DNA of 34,097 nt from CAZGRP01 sp964527995 (GTDB lineage: Bacteria; Zhuqueibacterota; Zhuqueibacteria; Oceanimicrobiales; CAZGRP01). The stretch is taken from positions 1 to 34,097 of the forward strand of contig CAZGRP010000044.1 of NCBI GenBank assembly GCA_964527995.1, given 5' to 3'. The position numbers and the translations under genes were made by a program. Of this stretch, positions 26,970 to 34,097 are shown in pieces. The notes under the pieces were generated by a model. That model was given only the letters and a program-made list of their open reading frames with translations. It did no database searches and was not told the DNA's origin. The stretch's first letter is position 1. The number at the start of each line of letters is the position of its first letter.

Positions 26970-27221
26970 ATGGATGCATTTCCCCGCATTCCTGTTGACG
27001 ATGAAGAAGGCTGGCCGGAAGACTTCAATGACGAATGGGAAGAAGAAGACGATGAGTGGGACGATGAGGATGACTGGGATGATGAAGATGACAGCGAAGA
27101 GTGGTCGGAAGACATAGAAGATTGGGAAGAAGAGGAAGACGACTGGATCGACCAGGAGGATTGGGACGAGGAAAACTGGTCAGAGGGTGACGACGACGAG
27201 TTCTGGAATGCGCCCGGCTGA
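26970..27221 (+). CDS. Extremely acidic, Trp-rich small protein of unknown function
   Basis: An 83-residue protein unlike any family I can name. I chose ATG 26970 because AAGGAGG (26955-26961) lies 8 nt upstream; a start at 26943 lacks this. Forty-eight of 83 residues are Asp or Glu (about 58%), there is a single Arg (R6) and no Lys, and ten Trp occur at 15, 23, 30, 36, 45, 52, 59, 65, 70 and 79, on average every seven residues. A short non-acidic head (MDAFPRIPV) and tail (NAPG) flank the acidic body. No signal peptide is present, so it should stay in the cytoplasm. The net charge is about -47. The Nudix gene begins inside its last codons. Possible roles are DNA or RNA mimicry or cation binding; these are guesses. 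Confidence 0.75.
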   Translation: MDAFPRIPVDDEEGWPEDFNDEWEEEDDEWDDEDDWDDEDDSEEWSEDIEDWEEEEDDWIDQEDWDEENWSEGDDDEFWNAPG

Positions 27222-27693
27222 GAAGCTGCCCGCTGGCCGCGCCTACCCGACCGTACCGCGCGTCGGCGTCGGCGTCGCAATCGTCGACGGCCACCGCCTA
27301 TTGATGGTGAAACGCGCTCAGGAGCCGAAGCGTGGAAGCTGGTCCCTGCCGGGAGGGATGGTGGAGTTGGGTGAAACAGTTCGTGAAGCCGCACGCCGGG
27401 AAGTCCGCGAGGAGTGCGGCATCGAAGTCGAGTTGACCCGTCTCCTCGACGTTGTTGATTTTATCCACCGGGACCGCCGTGGGCGTATCCGGTTTCACTA
27501 TGTTTTGGTGGACTTTCTGGGGCAGGCCAGGACCAAGATTTTGTGTCCAGGCGGCGATGTCGAAGACGCCCAGTGGTTCCACTATGATGACCTGGGTGGC
27601 CTTGACATGCCTGATCTCACCCGCGAGTTTATCCGGCAGCACCTTCTGGGGCACGGGGGTGAAAAGATGGCCGGAGAGGGGGGCGGTCGATGA
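27208..27693 (+). CDS. Nudix hydrolase
   Basis: Hydrolyses a nucleoside diphosphate linked to another group (for example ADP-ribose or an oxidised dNTP). It has 161 residues. The Nudix box is complete: G50-MVELGETVREAARREVREECG (G-x5-E-x7-R-E-x-x-E-E). VGVGVAIVDG and RRLLxVKR-type strands precede it, with GSWSLPGG. I chose ATG 27208, giving MRPAEKLPAG, over GTG 27187, which would sit on its own ribosome-binding site. The gene overlaps the acidic protein by 14 nt and the biotin-carrier gene by 4 nt. The substrate cannot be assigned. Confidence 0.9.
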   Translation: MRPAEKLPAGRAYPTVPRVGVGVAIVDGHRLLMVKRAQEPKRGSWSLPGGMVELGETVREAARREVREECGIEVELTRLLDVVDFIHRDRRGRIRFHYVLVDFLGQARTKILCPGGDVEDAQWFHYDDLGGLDMPDLTREFIRQHLLGHGGEKMAGEGGGR

Positions 27694-28211
27694 AGTTCCT
27701 GGCCACAATCGGGGAGGCGACACACGAAGTAGAAATCCGCGGCTCCGGTTCTTCGCTGGAGATTTTTGTGGACGGTCGTGCGGTGGAGGCGGAGCTCAGT
27801 CGCATCGGCACCTCGTCGCTCTTTTCGCTGGTGATCGCGGGCCAGTCGCACGAGCTGCTTATCGAGCCGAACGACGAGGGCTACGCGGTGACGACGGAGC
27901 GCCGCTCCTACACGGTCAAGGTTGAGGATGAGCGCGCCCGGCTGCTGCGCTCGCTCGTCAAGGATCGTTCAGCCGCCGTCGGGCAGGTGCGGATTCGGGC
28001 GCCGATGCCAGGACTGATCGTCCGCGTGCAGGTATCCGAAGGCGATCGAGTTGAAGCCGGGAAAGGTTTGCTTGTCGTCGAGGCAATGAAGATGGAAAAC
28101 GAGATTCGCTCTCCCGTCTCCGGCCGGGTGAAAAAGGTGGCTGTCCGCGAGCGCCAGGCCGTAGACAAGGACGAAGAACTGCTCATTCTCGAAGCCGACG
28201 GAAGCGGCTAA
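27690..28211 (+). CDS. Biotin carboxyl carrier-type protein
   Basis: Carrier of a biotinylated lysine that moves CO2 in acyl-CoA, pyruvate or oxaloacetate carboxylases. It has 173 residues. The C-terminal biotinyl domain (about 100-170) has APMPGLIVRVQVSEGDRVEAGKGLLVVEAMKMENEI with K134 in EAMKMEN, the biotin attachment site, and GRVKKVAVRERQAVDKDEELLIL. The N-terminal half (about 1-80) is a beta-rich domain with strands such as HEVEIRGSGSSLEIFVDGR, like that preceding biotinyl domains in acyl-CoA or methylmalonyl-CoA decarboxylase gamma-type subunits. No carboxylase or transcarboxylase subunit is in the window, so its partner lies elsewhere. The ATGA overlap with the Nudix gene implies coupling. 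Confidence 0.88.
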   Translation: MKFLATIGEATHEVEIRGSGSSLEIFVDGRAVEAELSRIGTSSLFSLVIAGQSHELLIEPNDEGYAVTTERRSYTVKVEDERARLLRSLVKDRSAAVGQVRIRAPMPGLIVRVQVSEGDRVEAGKGLLVVEAMKMENEIRSPVSGRVKKVAVRERQAVDKDEELLILEADGSG

Positions 28212-28244
28212 CCCAGAGGCTGGCATCGACCACGGAGTAGGTTT

Positions 28245-28889
28245 TTGAACGTTCAGTTTCTGTTGCTGGCAGCGCCGCCCATTCTTCTGGCGCTCACCGT
28301 TCATGAGTTCGCCCACGCTCTTCTGGCTTACCGCTTCGGCGACTCGACGGCCAAGGACATGGGGCGTCTGACACTGAATCCCCTGCCTCATCTGGATCCG
28401 ATCGGCACGCTGCTTCTCTTCATCGCTTTCATCGGCTGGGCCAAGCCCGTTCCGGTCAACCCCAACAACCTTCGGAACCCTCACCGTGACATGCTTTGGA
28501 TCTCGCTTGCCGGGCCGTTGTCGAACTTTCTTCTGGCTGGCTTTTTCGGCGCCCTGTTTCGTATCTTCGATCAGAGCGGCGCCCTCTCGGGAGCCGGGCT
28601 CTGGCCGACATCGCTGCGGATGCTGTTGAGCTACAGCGTCAGCATCAACTTGATTCTTGCCTTTTTCAATTTGATACCCATCTATCCTCTGGACGGCTCG
28701 AAGATCCTGGCTGGGATGCTGCCGGAGGGACCGGCCGAGCTGTTCAGGCGCGCAGCGGTGTATGGGCCCTTTCTTTTGATCGGCCTGATCGCACTCGGTC
28801 GCATCGGCGATACAGCGATCCTTTGGCGTGTCATCGGTCCGCCGGTGCGCTATTTCAGCGAAGTGTTCGCCGGGCAGGCGATGCTTTGA
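28245..28889 (+). CDS. Site-2 protease family (M50) membrane metalloprotease
   Basis: Polytopic membrane metalloprotease of the M50 family, probably cutting transmembrane substrates. It has 214 residues. The zinc motif HEFAH (H20, E21, H24) is in the first membrane helix. The third ligand comes from NLIPIYPLDGSKIL (Asp in PLDG). Four to five hydrophobic segments are visible (LLLAAPPILLALTV, IGTLLLFIAFIGWA, MLWISLAGPLSNFLLAGFFGALF, LLSYSVSINLILAFFNLIPIYPL, GPFLLIGLIALG). No PDZ or CBS domain is present, so it is the short type. TTG 28245 with GGAGTAGG at 28234-28241 is the likely start. It is followed by a racemase after a 34-nt gap. Confidence 0.9.
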   Translation: MNVQFLLLAAPPILLALTVHEFAHALLAYRFGDSTAKDMGRLTLNPLPHLDPIGTLLLFIAFIGWAKPVPVNPNNLRNPHRDMLWISLAGPLSNFLLAGFFGALFRIFDQSGALSGAGLWPTSLRMLLSYSVSINLILAFFNLIPIYPLDGSKILAGMLPEGPAELFRRAAVYGPFLLIGLIALGRIGDTAILWRVIGPPVRYFSEVFAGQAML

Positions 28890-28923
28890 CGTAGGGTAGA
28901 GAAGTTCGATCAGGGTGATGAAC

Positions 28924-29658
28924 ATGGAGACACGCACATTGGGAGTGCTTGGCGGCATGGGGCCTGCGGCAACGGCCTACTTTTACCAGCGTGTCGTGGA
29001 GCTCACCCCGGCCCGCCGCGACCAGGATCACATCGCCACGATCATCTGCAGCGATCCACGGGTGCCAGACCGCACAGAAGCCATACTGAACCAGGGGCCG
29101 AGTCCTGTGCCGGCGCTGGTGGCCGGCATTCAGATGCTGCAGCAGGCCGGGTGTGAGATCATTGTGGTCCCGTGTAACTCGGCTCACTACTTTTTCGACG
29201 AGATGCAGGCTGCGGCACGGGTGCCGGTGTTGAACATTCTCGATGAGGTGGCTGCCGCGGTCGCAGGGCTCAGGCCACCTGTCAAGAAGGTGGGGCTGCT
29301 TGCAACCACGGGCACGGCGCAGAGCGGTATCTACGCCGCGCCTTTGGCGCGCGTCGGCTGTGAGCTGCTTCTGCCGGAGGAGTGGGAGCAGGGCGATCTT
29401 ATGGCTGTCATCCGGCGCATCAAGGGCGCGGGCAGCGGTGCCGGGCCGGTCCGCATGTTTGCGGAGGCGTTGGTCCGCCGCGGCGCTCAGGCCATCGTGT
29501 TGGGTTGTACTGAATTGAGCTTGGTGGCAGCGGAACTAGACCTGTCTGTGCCGGTGATCGACTCAGTCGAGGTGCTGGCACAGGCTGCAGTAGACACGGC
29601 GCTGCGGCGTCGTGAACCGAATAAATTGGGAGGAGGGGTGGAAAATGACGCGGAATGA
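28924..29658 (+). CDS. Aspartate/glutamate racemase family protein
   Basis: Cofactor-independent amino-acid racemase fold with two catalytic cysteines, C84 (VVPCNSAHYF) and C195 (VLGCTELSL). It has 244 residues. The signature GVLGGMGPAATAYFYQRVVELTPARRDQDH at the start points to the aspartate racemase branch more than MurI. GLLATTGTAQSGIY lies between the cysteines. The start is ambiguous: GTG 28915, ATG 28918 and ATG 28924 are all in frame. AGGG at 28912-28915 best fits ATG 28924. D-aspartate or D-glutamate would feed peptidoglycan. The stop overlaps the next gene by 14 nt. Confidence 0.9.
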   Translation: METRTLGVLGGMGPAATAYFYQRVVELTPARRDQDHIATIICSDPRVPDRTEAILNQGPSPVPALVAGIQMLQQAGCEIIVVPCNSAHYFFDEMQAAARVPVLNILDEVAAAVAGLRPPVKKVGLLATTGTAQSGIYAAPLARVGCELLLPEEWEQGDLMAVIRRIKGAGSGAGPVRMFAEALVRRGAQAIVLGCTELSLVAAELDLSVPVIDSVEVLAQAAVDTALRRREPNKLGGGVENDAE

Positions 29659-30082
29659 TTTGACAAGAGCCTTGGTTTGGAGCATTGTCGGGGGTGTATT
29701 TCTTTCACTGTCCTTCGCTTGCGAGTCGAAGCAAAGCAAGCAGGAGGCCGGAGAGAGCGGCGCACGTTTGGAAACACCCCGGCTGACGGATGGCACTCGC
29801 GCCGGGAAGCTTGCTGAAGGGGCTCGGCGTGAGGTTCAACCTCTTGAGACGATTCAGGGAATCATCTACATCTCCGGGAACGAACCCTTCGTAAACCTTG
29901 CGCTGGAAGGGTTGGACGGCAAGGTGTACTACCTGACCGGCGAAAAGAACGATGAGCTGAGTCGCCTGCAGAATCGCATGGTGCGGGTGACCGGCTACCT
30001 GCACCCCGGACGATCCGCCGGAGGCGGACGGGATACAGTGGAAGTCGTAGGGTTCGAAGTGGTTCACAGCGAGGGCGAATGA
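29645..30082 (+). CDS. Small exported protein, possible lipoprotein with OB-like domain
   Basis: A 145-residue protein of no family I can name. GGGAGGAGGGG (29628-29638) 6 nt upstream picks ATG 29645. The signal peptide is VWSIVGGVFLSLSFAC, with a poor lipobox (Ser-Phe-Ala-Cys). A charged linker follows (SKQSKQEAGESGARLETPRL...). The C-terminal part (about residues 70-140) is beta-rich: QGIIYISGNEPFVNLALEGLDGKVYYLTG, RLQNRMVRVTGYLHPG, TVEVVGFEVV. This resembles a small OB-fold barrel of the kind seen in envelope lipoproteins, inferred from the pattern only. It sits between the racemase and the secreted metalloprotease. Confidence 0.7.
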   Translation: MTRNDLTRALVWSIVGGVFLSLSFACESKQSKQEAGESGARLETPRLTDGTRAGKLAEGARREVQPLETIQGIIYISGNEPFVNLALEGLDGKVYYLTGEKNDELSRLQNRMVRVTGYLHPGRSAGGGRDTVEVVGFEVVHSEGE

Positions 30083-30206
30083 GACAGCGCCGCTGCCTGG
30101 CGGGTCGCAAGCCGATCCCCCGTCGGGAGTTTCACCCGATCCGACAAGGCGAGCTGCTGCGAGGCTCGTTGGCCCGGGGCACGCGAGATTGGGCGAGGAG
30201 ACACGA

Positions 30207-33200
30207 ATGAAAAAGGGCACGATCAGACTGGTTGGCATCGGAATCGGGGGCGCGGCGGCACTGTCGATTGCGTTGGCTGCGAGTCTAAGAAGTAACAATG
30301 TCGTTCGTTTGCCGCAGGAGCTTGCCGCCAGAAGGGCCATCATCAGGCCAACTGCGGCCTCAATCGAAAAGAAGCTGTCGGCCGCCCCGAGTGGCGTCTG
30401 CGGGACGCCGCTGCTGGATGTGCCCCGGTTCAAAACACAACCTGGCTTGCCGGCGATTGCGGGTAGCGCCGGCCCGCAGGACGAAATCGGCGACATCGTT
30501 ACGTTCAAAGCTTTCGATTTCAACAAGCGCAACCGGCACGACGTAGTGGCGCGGCTGGAAAGAAAGGGGGCCCACTCCTACATCTACGTGGACACAACCA
30601 TCACGATCAGCGCCACCGTTCTCGACCGCCTTTTCAACGATTTCGACACCAACATCTATCCTATTGAGACGTCCGTGTTCGGCTCCGAGCCCAAGCCTGG
30701 AGTCGATGGAGACACGCTCGTCACCATTGTTGTCTACGACATCCGGGACGACCGCTTCTATGACTCGAGCGTCTCGACTTTCATTGCCGGATTCTTCGAC
30801 CCCAACAACCAGCGCCGCAAGGTGGACTTTCCGGGTAGCAATGAGCGGGAGATGATCTACGTGGACAGCGAAGGGATCGAGACGAACACCATCGGCACCT
30901 TAGGCACCCTGGCCCATGAGTTTCAGCACCTCATTCACTTCAACCAGGACCCGCAGGAGGCGTCGTGGGTGAACGAAGGCCTGTCGGAGTACGCCATCGT
31001 TCTCACTGGCTACCCTCGACGACCGCCATCTTTTTTCTTTGACAACCCGGACAACGGCCTCACCGACTGGCGCAACGAGCTTTCGGACTACGATCAGACC
31101 TTCCTGCTCATGGTCTATCTGTCGGAGCACTTCGGCGGGAACGATCTTATCGGCGCGATCACCAAGACCAGGGGAAGGGCTGGACAGGGTATTGAGGGGA
31201 TCCAAAAGGCTCTCGATACCATGGACCCGGGAGTCACTTTCAACGACGTGTTCGCCGACTGGACTCTGGCCAACTACCTGGACGACACGTCCCTGGGCGA
31301 CGGCCTCTACGGCTATGAGTCGCTGCGCCTGCCGAGGCTTCGGGCCTCGCTGCGGTTCGCAGGGCTACCGGTGCAGAACACCTTCGGCACAGTGCAGGCG
31401 TTCGCCGCTGACTACATCGAGTTCCAGGGCGGCCAGGACCTGGTCCTGCACTTCAACGGCAGCGGCACGACGCCGCAGTTCCGCGCCCGTCTGGTGAAGC
31501 GCGGAATCGGCGTGCTGCCTGAGGTGGAAGAATTGAACCTGGACGCCAACAACGACGGCAGCACCGCGGTGGCCGGCTTTGGCACGACCTACAACAAAGC
31601 TACCCTCATCCCCATCCTTGAGCCTGGCCTCGGCGTTCCCAGTGCGGGTTACAGCTTTTCAGCCGACGGCACGGGTGGACCGACGGCCTTCGAGGATACG
31701 CTGAAGTATCACGATGAAGACAGCCGGACGATCATCGCACAACTGGGCATCCCCTCCATGTTAATCAATGGCGAGCACTGGGACTCGTACGCGGTTCGCT
31801 TCACGGCTCCGTCGGACCTCACTCTGCTCGGAGCCGAGATCGCTTTCTGGCGGCGGGCTGGTACGGGAGGAAAGGTCCGGGTGTTCGTCAACGCAGACAC
31901 CTCGACGGTGCCTGGGGCGAAGATCGACTCGGTGGATATGACAGATTTTGGTGGCTCACCGGGGTCGATCACCTGGAACTTCGTTGATTTTTCCGCCAAG
32001 AACGTTCAGTTCTCCCAGGGACAAGAGTTTCATATCTCCTGGACGCTGGTCGAGAACGCCCCAGGGGATACGGTCTGGGCCATTCTGGACACCGCCAAGG
32101 TGTCGACCGATCGTTCCTCAGTCTACATCCGCGAGCGCGGGTCCTGGTTCCACTTCGTTGCCGGTTTCAATTTCTTTATTCGGGCGATCGTTTCCGTGCC
32201 TGCCGACAACTCGGTGCCGCAGTTGACCACTGGCATTCTGCAGAATCCGGTTTTCACGGAGGACGTAGACGTCTTCGCCCTCAGCCCGAAAGCGCTGAAT
32301 CCATCAAGTGTGAAAGGGCGGATGGTGATCAACGGTGTGTCGCGCGGTTTGGGCTATCGTGCCATCGACGACGAGGACAAGGTCTTCGCCGACCAGAACT
32401 ACGTGCTTCATGGCAGCGGCACCGCCACCTTGATCACCCAAGCGCAACACAGGTTCGGTACGGTCACCGGCACGGACACCCTCGAATTCAACGTGCAACT
32501 CATGAGCTTGCAGGCGGGCGGCCAGGTCACCAGCCGGGACGGAGATTTCGACATCCGCGTGCCACCAAGCTCCTCGAAGAAGAGCGTGTACATGACGGTG
32601 ATGCCTGCTGACGCTGATTTCAGTCTGGGTAAAGCAGAGGTCGGCGTCGTGCCCGACGGACTCGAACCATGGGGTGGGGCTTATGCGGTCGGGCCGCCAC
32701 AGATGAAGTTGCCCAGTGGCGCCGAGGTGCGCTTCCGCTACCGGCCCGAGGCCATCGACGAATCGGGCATCGACCCGCGCAGGCTGCGGGTGGCGGAGTT
32801 GCGTGACGGCCAGTGGCAGGTCCTGCGGACCCGTGTCGACCGGTCCTCCCATTCTGTCGCCGCGAGCGTGGAACGGACCGGGGTCTACCGGATGCTGGTA
32901 GCGGCCAGGGCCGAAGCCGCGGAGACCGCCGCGGTGCCCACCGACTACTACCTCAACCAGAACTTCCCGAATCCGTTCAACCCGAGCACCACCATCGCGT
33001 ACGGGCTACCCGAGCGAAGTCGCACGCGCCTCGTCGTCTACAACGTCTTGGGCCAGCGGGTGGCGACCCTGGTCGACCGGGAACAGCCGGCCGGGCGCTA
33101 CAAGATTGTCTGGGACGGCCGGGACGCTGCCGGCAGGCCTGTGGCCAGTGGTGTCTATATCTATCGTTTGCAGGCGGGCGACTTCGTAGCAACAAAGAAA

Positions 33201-33218
33201 CTTGTTTTGGTGAAATGA
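30207..33218 (+). CDS. Large secreted zinc metalloprotease with C-terminal T9SS/FlgD-type sorting domain
   Basis: A 1003-residue exported protein. ATG 30207 with GAGGAG upstream gives a signal peptide (MKKGTIRLVGIGIGGAAALSIALAAS). The peptidase domain has HEFQH (H237, E238, H241) with E257 in WVNEG, an HExxH...E zinc pattern of the M6/M30-like type. A beta-sandwich region follows (about 510-670), with a domain resembling a carbohydrate- or protein-binding jelly roll. Another all-beta stretch precedes the C-terminal sorting domain at about 913-1003 (32943-33215), which reads NQNFPNPFNPSTTI, VYNVLGQRVATLVD, ASGVYIYRL and ends in KKLVLVK. This is typical of T9SS type-A cargo in FCB bacteria. It is followed by a 4-nt overlap with the PKD-TPR gene. 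Confidence 0.88.
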   Translation: MKKGTIRLVGIGIGGAAALSIALAASLRSNNVVRLPQELAARRAIIRPTAASIEKKLSAAPSGVCGTPLLDVPRFKTQPGLPAIAGSAGPQDEIGDIVTFKAFDFNKRNRHDVVARLERKGAHSYIYVDTTITISATVLDRLFNDFDTNIYPIETSVFGSEPKPGVDGDTLVTIVVYDIRDDRFYDSSVSTFIAGFFDPNNQRRKVDFPGSNEREMIYVDSEGIETNTIGTLGTLAHEFQHLIHFNQDPQEASWVNEGLSEYAIVLTGYPRRPPSFFFDNPDNGLTDWRNELSDYDQTFLLMVYLSEHFGGNDLIGAITKTRGRAGQGIEGIQKALDTMDPGVTFNDVFADWTLANYLDDTSLGDGLYGYESLRLPRLRASLRFAGLPVQNTFGTVQAFAADYIEFQGGQDLVLHFNGSGTTPQFRARLVKRGIGVLPEVEELNLDANNDGSTAVAGFGTTYNKATLIPILEPGLGVPSAGYSFSADGTGGPTAFEDTLKYHDEDSRTIIAQLGIPSMLINGEHWDSYAVRFTAPSDLTLLGAEIAFWRRAGTGGKVRVFVNADTSTVPGAKIDSVDMTDFGGSPGSITWNFVDFSAKNVQFSQGQEFHISWTLVENAPGDTVWAILDTAKVSTDRSSVYIRERGSWFHFVAGFNFFIRAIVSVPADNSVPQLTTGILQNPVFTEDVDVFALSPKALNPSSVKGRMVINGVSRGLGYRAIDDEDKVFADQNYVLHGSGTATLITQAQHRFGTVTGTDTLEFNVQLMSLQAGGQVTSRDGDFDIRVPPSSSKKSVYMTVMPADADFSLGKAEVGVVPDGLEPWGGAYAVGPPQMKLPSGAEVRFRYRPEAIDESGIDPRRLRVAELRDGQWQVLRTRVDRSSHSVAASVERTGVYRMLVAARAEAAETAAVPTDYYLNQNFPNPFNPSTTIAYGLPERSRTRLVVYNVLGQRVATLVDREQPAGRYKIVWDGRDAAGRPVASGVYIYRLQAGDFVATKKLVLVK

Positions 33219-34096
33219 AGCGAGGCAAGCAGCGGATGAGAATTGCGCCCATTCTTGCAGGCACCGGGGCCGCCCTGGCCCTCGGTTTCGTGGCTCTGGG
33301 CTGTGGCGGCGGACCAAATGCGCCCAACCAGGTGCCACAGATCAACTCGGTGGCTATAAGCCGCAGTGTCGTTTTCAAGAACGACACGACGACGGTGGCG
33401 GTGTCGGCGACCGACCCGGATGGAGATGCCCTGACCTACACTTGGAGCGCCAGCGGCGGCTCGTTTCCTTCTGGCAATGTCGGCGGCTCGGTCGTGTGGA
33501 AGGCGCCGGACCGCACGGGCCTGTTCACGATCTCCGTGGAGGTCACCGACGCCAAAGACACGACTTCAGCCTCCATCGACGTGTCCGTGGTCAAGACAAC
33601 GCAGGAACTGGTGGATGAAGGGTGGTCGGCATTCGAAGCGGGCGATTTCGCCACTGCCGAGGCCAAGTTCGACACCGCCATCACCAACGATGGCTCGCTC
33701 GTTGACGCTTACAATGGCCGTGCCTGGAGCCGGGCGCGAAAGCGGAAGTACACGCAGGCCCGGCAGGATTTCGAGCAAGCTTTGTCTCTAGACATCGACT
33801 TCCAGGAAGCCAGGGCCGGCTTGGCGCTGGTGCTGCACGTCCTCAATGAATTCCAGGAAGCCATCGACGCCGCTCAGACCGTCCTCTCCGCGGCCCCTGA
33901 TTTCGTTTTCTCGCACGACACCTCGGTCACGACCGCATCTCTACGCATCGTTCTGGCCCACAGCTATTTCTCCCTGGGCCAATACGAGCAGGCGGCGCAG
34001 CAGTTGGACATCCTCGATCCGGTCAACGCCCCGTACCCCACCGACCCGGCCGAGCTACTGCGCGCGATCATGCGGTTTATGGGCCAGATTTCCTGA
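33215..34096 (+). CDS. Lipoprotein with Ig/PKD-like domain and TPR repeats
   Basis: A 293-residue predicted lipoprotein. ATG 33215 overlaps the metalloprotease stop by 4 nt (ATGA); ATG 33236 (MRIAPIL) is an alternative giving a shorter signal peptide. The lipobox ends at C30 (ALGC), followed by a glycine-rich linker. A PKD/cadherin-like beta domain (about 40-125) contains VAVSATDPDGDALTYTWSASGG, the DPDGD motif of calcium-binding or PKD domains. TPR-type helices then follow: AFEAGDFATAEAKFDTAITNDGSLVDAYNGRAWS, KYTQARQDFEQALSLD, ALVLHVLNEFQEAIDAAQTVLSAAPD, and ILAHSYFSLGQYEQAAQQLDIL-type segments. The gene ends 1 nt before the window end. It may scaffold or process the neighbouring protease on the surface, but this is inferred from adjacency alone. 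Confidence 0.8.
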   Translation: MKRGKQRMRIAPILAGTGAALALGFVALGCGGGPNAPNQVPQINSVAISRSVVFKNDTTTVAVSATDPDGDALTYTWSASGGSFPSGNVGGSVVWKAPDRTGLFTISVEVTDAKDTTSASIDVSVVKTTQELVDEGWSAFEAGDFATAEAKFDTAITNDGSLVDAYNGRAWSRARKRKYTQARQDFEQALSLDIDFQEARAGLALVLHVLNEFQEAIDAAQTVLSAAPDFVFSHDTSVTTASLRIVLAHSYFSLGQYEQAAQQLDILDPVNAPYPTDPAELLRAIMRFMGQIS

Positions 34097-34097
34097 T

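Noticed and set aside
27000..27215. GAT/GAG/GAA-rich tract considered as a DNA repeat or CRISPR-like array
   Set aside because: It has no constant repeat unit or spacers. It is codons for the acidic protein, in frame with a good ribosome-binding site.
26970..28889. The acidic protein, Nudix, biotin carrier and M50 protease as a new anti-phage system
   Set aside because: Nothing typical of defence (nuclease, toxin, sensor, signs of transfer) is visible. Nearby genes are housekeeping, and composition looks like that of the neighbours.
30083..30206. Stem TCGGG/CCCGA around 30123-30139 upstream of the metalloprotease, considered as an operator or terminator
   Set aside because: It is only 5 bp with a 7-nt loop and no T run or promoter elements; not distinguishable from chance.

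Overview
The window is a dense, bacterial, housekeeping-rich stretch in which all 33 protein-coding genes I can support lie on the + strand. Most gaps are under 100 nt and many neighbours overlap by 1-14 nt, so the genes probably sit in a few long transcription units. The DNA is GC-rich by eye. Three things point to an uncultured member of the Fibrobacteres-Chlorobi-Bacteroidetes (FCB) superphylum, for example a KSB1-, Zixibacteria- or Latescibacteria-like lineage: two PorV/PorQ-type outer-membrane barrel proteins, a secreted metalloprotease ending in a type IX secretion (T9SS)/FlgD-like C-terminal sorting domain, and an omega subunit and RemA of the kind such lineages carry. The exact phylum is inference. 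No tRNA, rRNA, CRISPR array, insertion sequence, prophage or integrase was seen.

Region 1 (60-3664) has a hybrid histidine kinase with an N-terminal receiver, a stand-alone receiver, and an exported S1/P1-type zinc nuclease or phospholipase. Region 2 (3748-8854) is a DNA-repair and NAD block: xseA, xseB, NAD kinase and mutS, nearly all abutting. Region 3 (8855-10472) holds a PorV/PorQ-like barrel gene behind a long leader, then a near-consensus promoter.

Region 4 (10473-18223) is the core information and stress operon: yicC, remA (DUF370), gmk, rpoZ, coaBC, family-4 uracil-DNA glycosylase, dnaB and a bifunctional Rel. Its first five genes follow the order known from Bacillus subtilis (yloC-remA-gmk-rpoZ-coaBC). 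Region 5 (18287-24978) has an HU-like protein, ruvX/yqgF, a Gfo/Idh/MocA oxidoreductase, lnt, a second barrel protein, an unrecognised lipoprotein-like protein, bamD and nadD. This joins lipoprotein maturation to outer-membrane assembly.

Region 6 (25058-28889) has plsC, a GT4 glycosyltransferase, an extraordinarily acidic Trp-rich small protein, a Nudix hydrolase, a biotin-carrier protein and an M50 membrane protease. Region 7 (28924-34096) has an Asp/Glu racemase, a small lipoprotein, the roughly 1000-residue T9SS-type metalloprotease and a PKD-TPR lipoprotein.

I found no obvious new defence or mobile system. The most unusual items are the 83-residue protein with about 58% Asp/Glu and ten regularly spaced Trp (26970-27221), a candidate beta-clamp-binding peptide at the C-terminus of XseA, and the surface-protein cluster at the 3' end.
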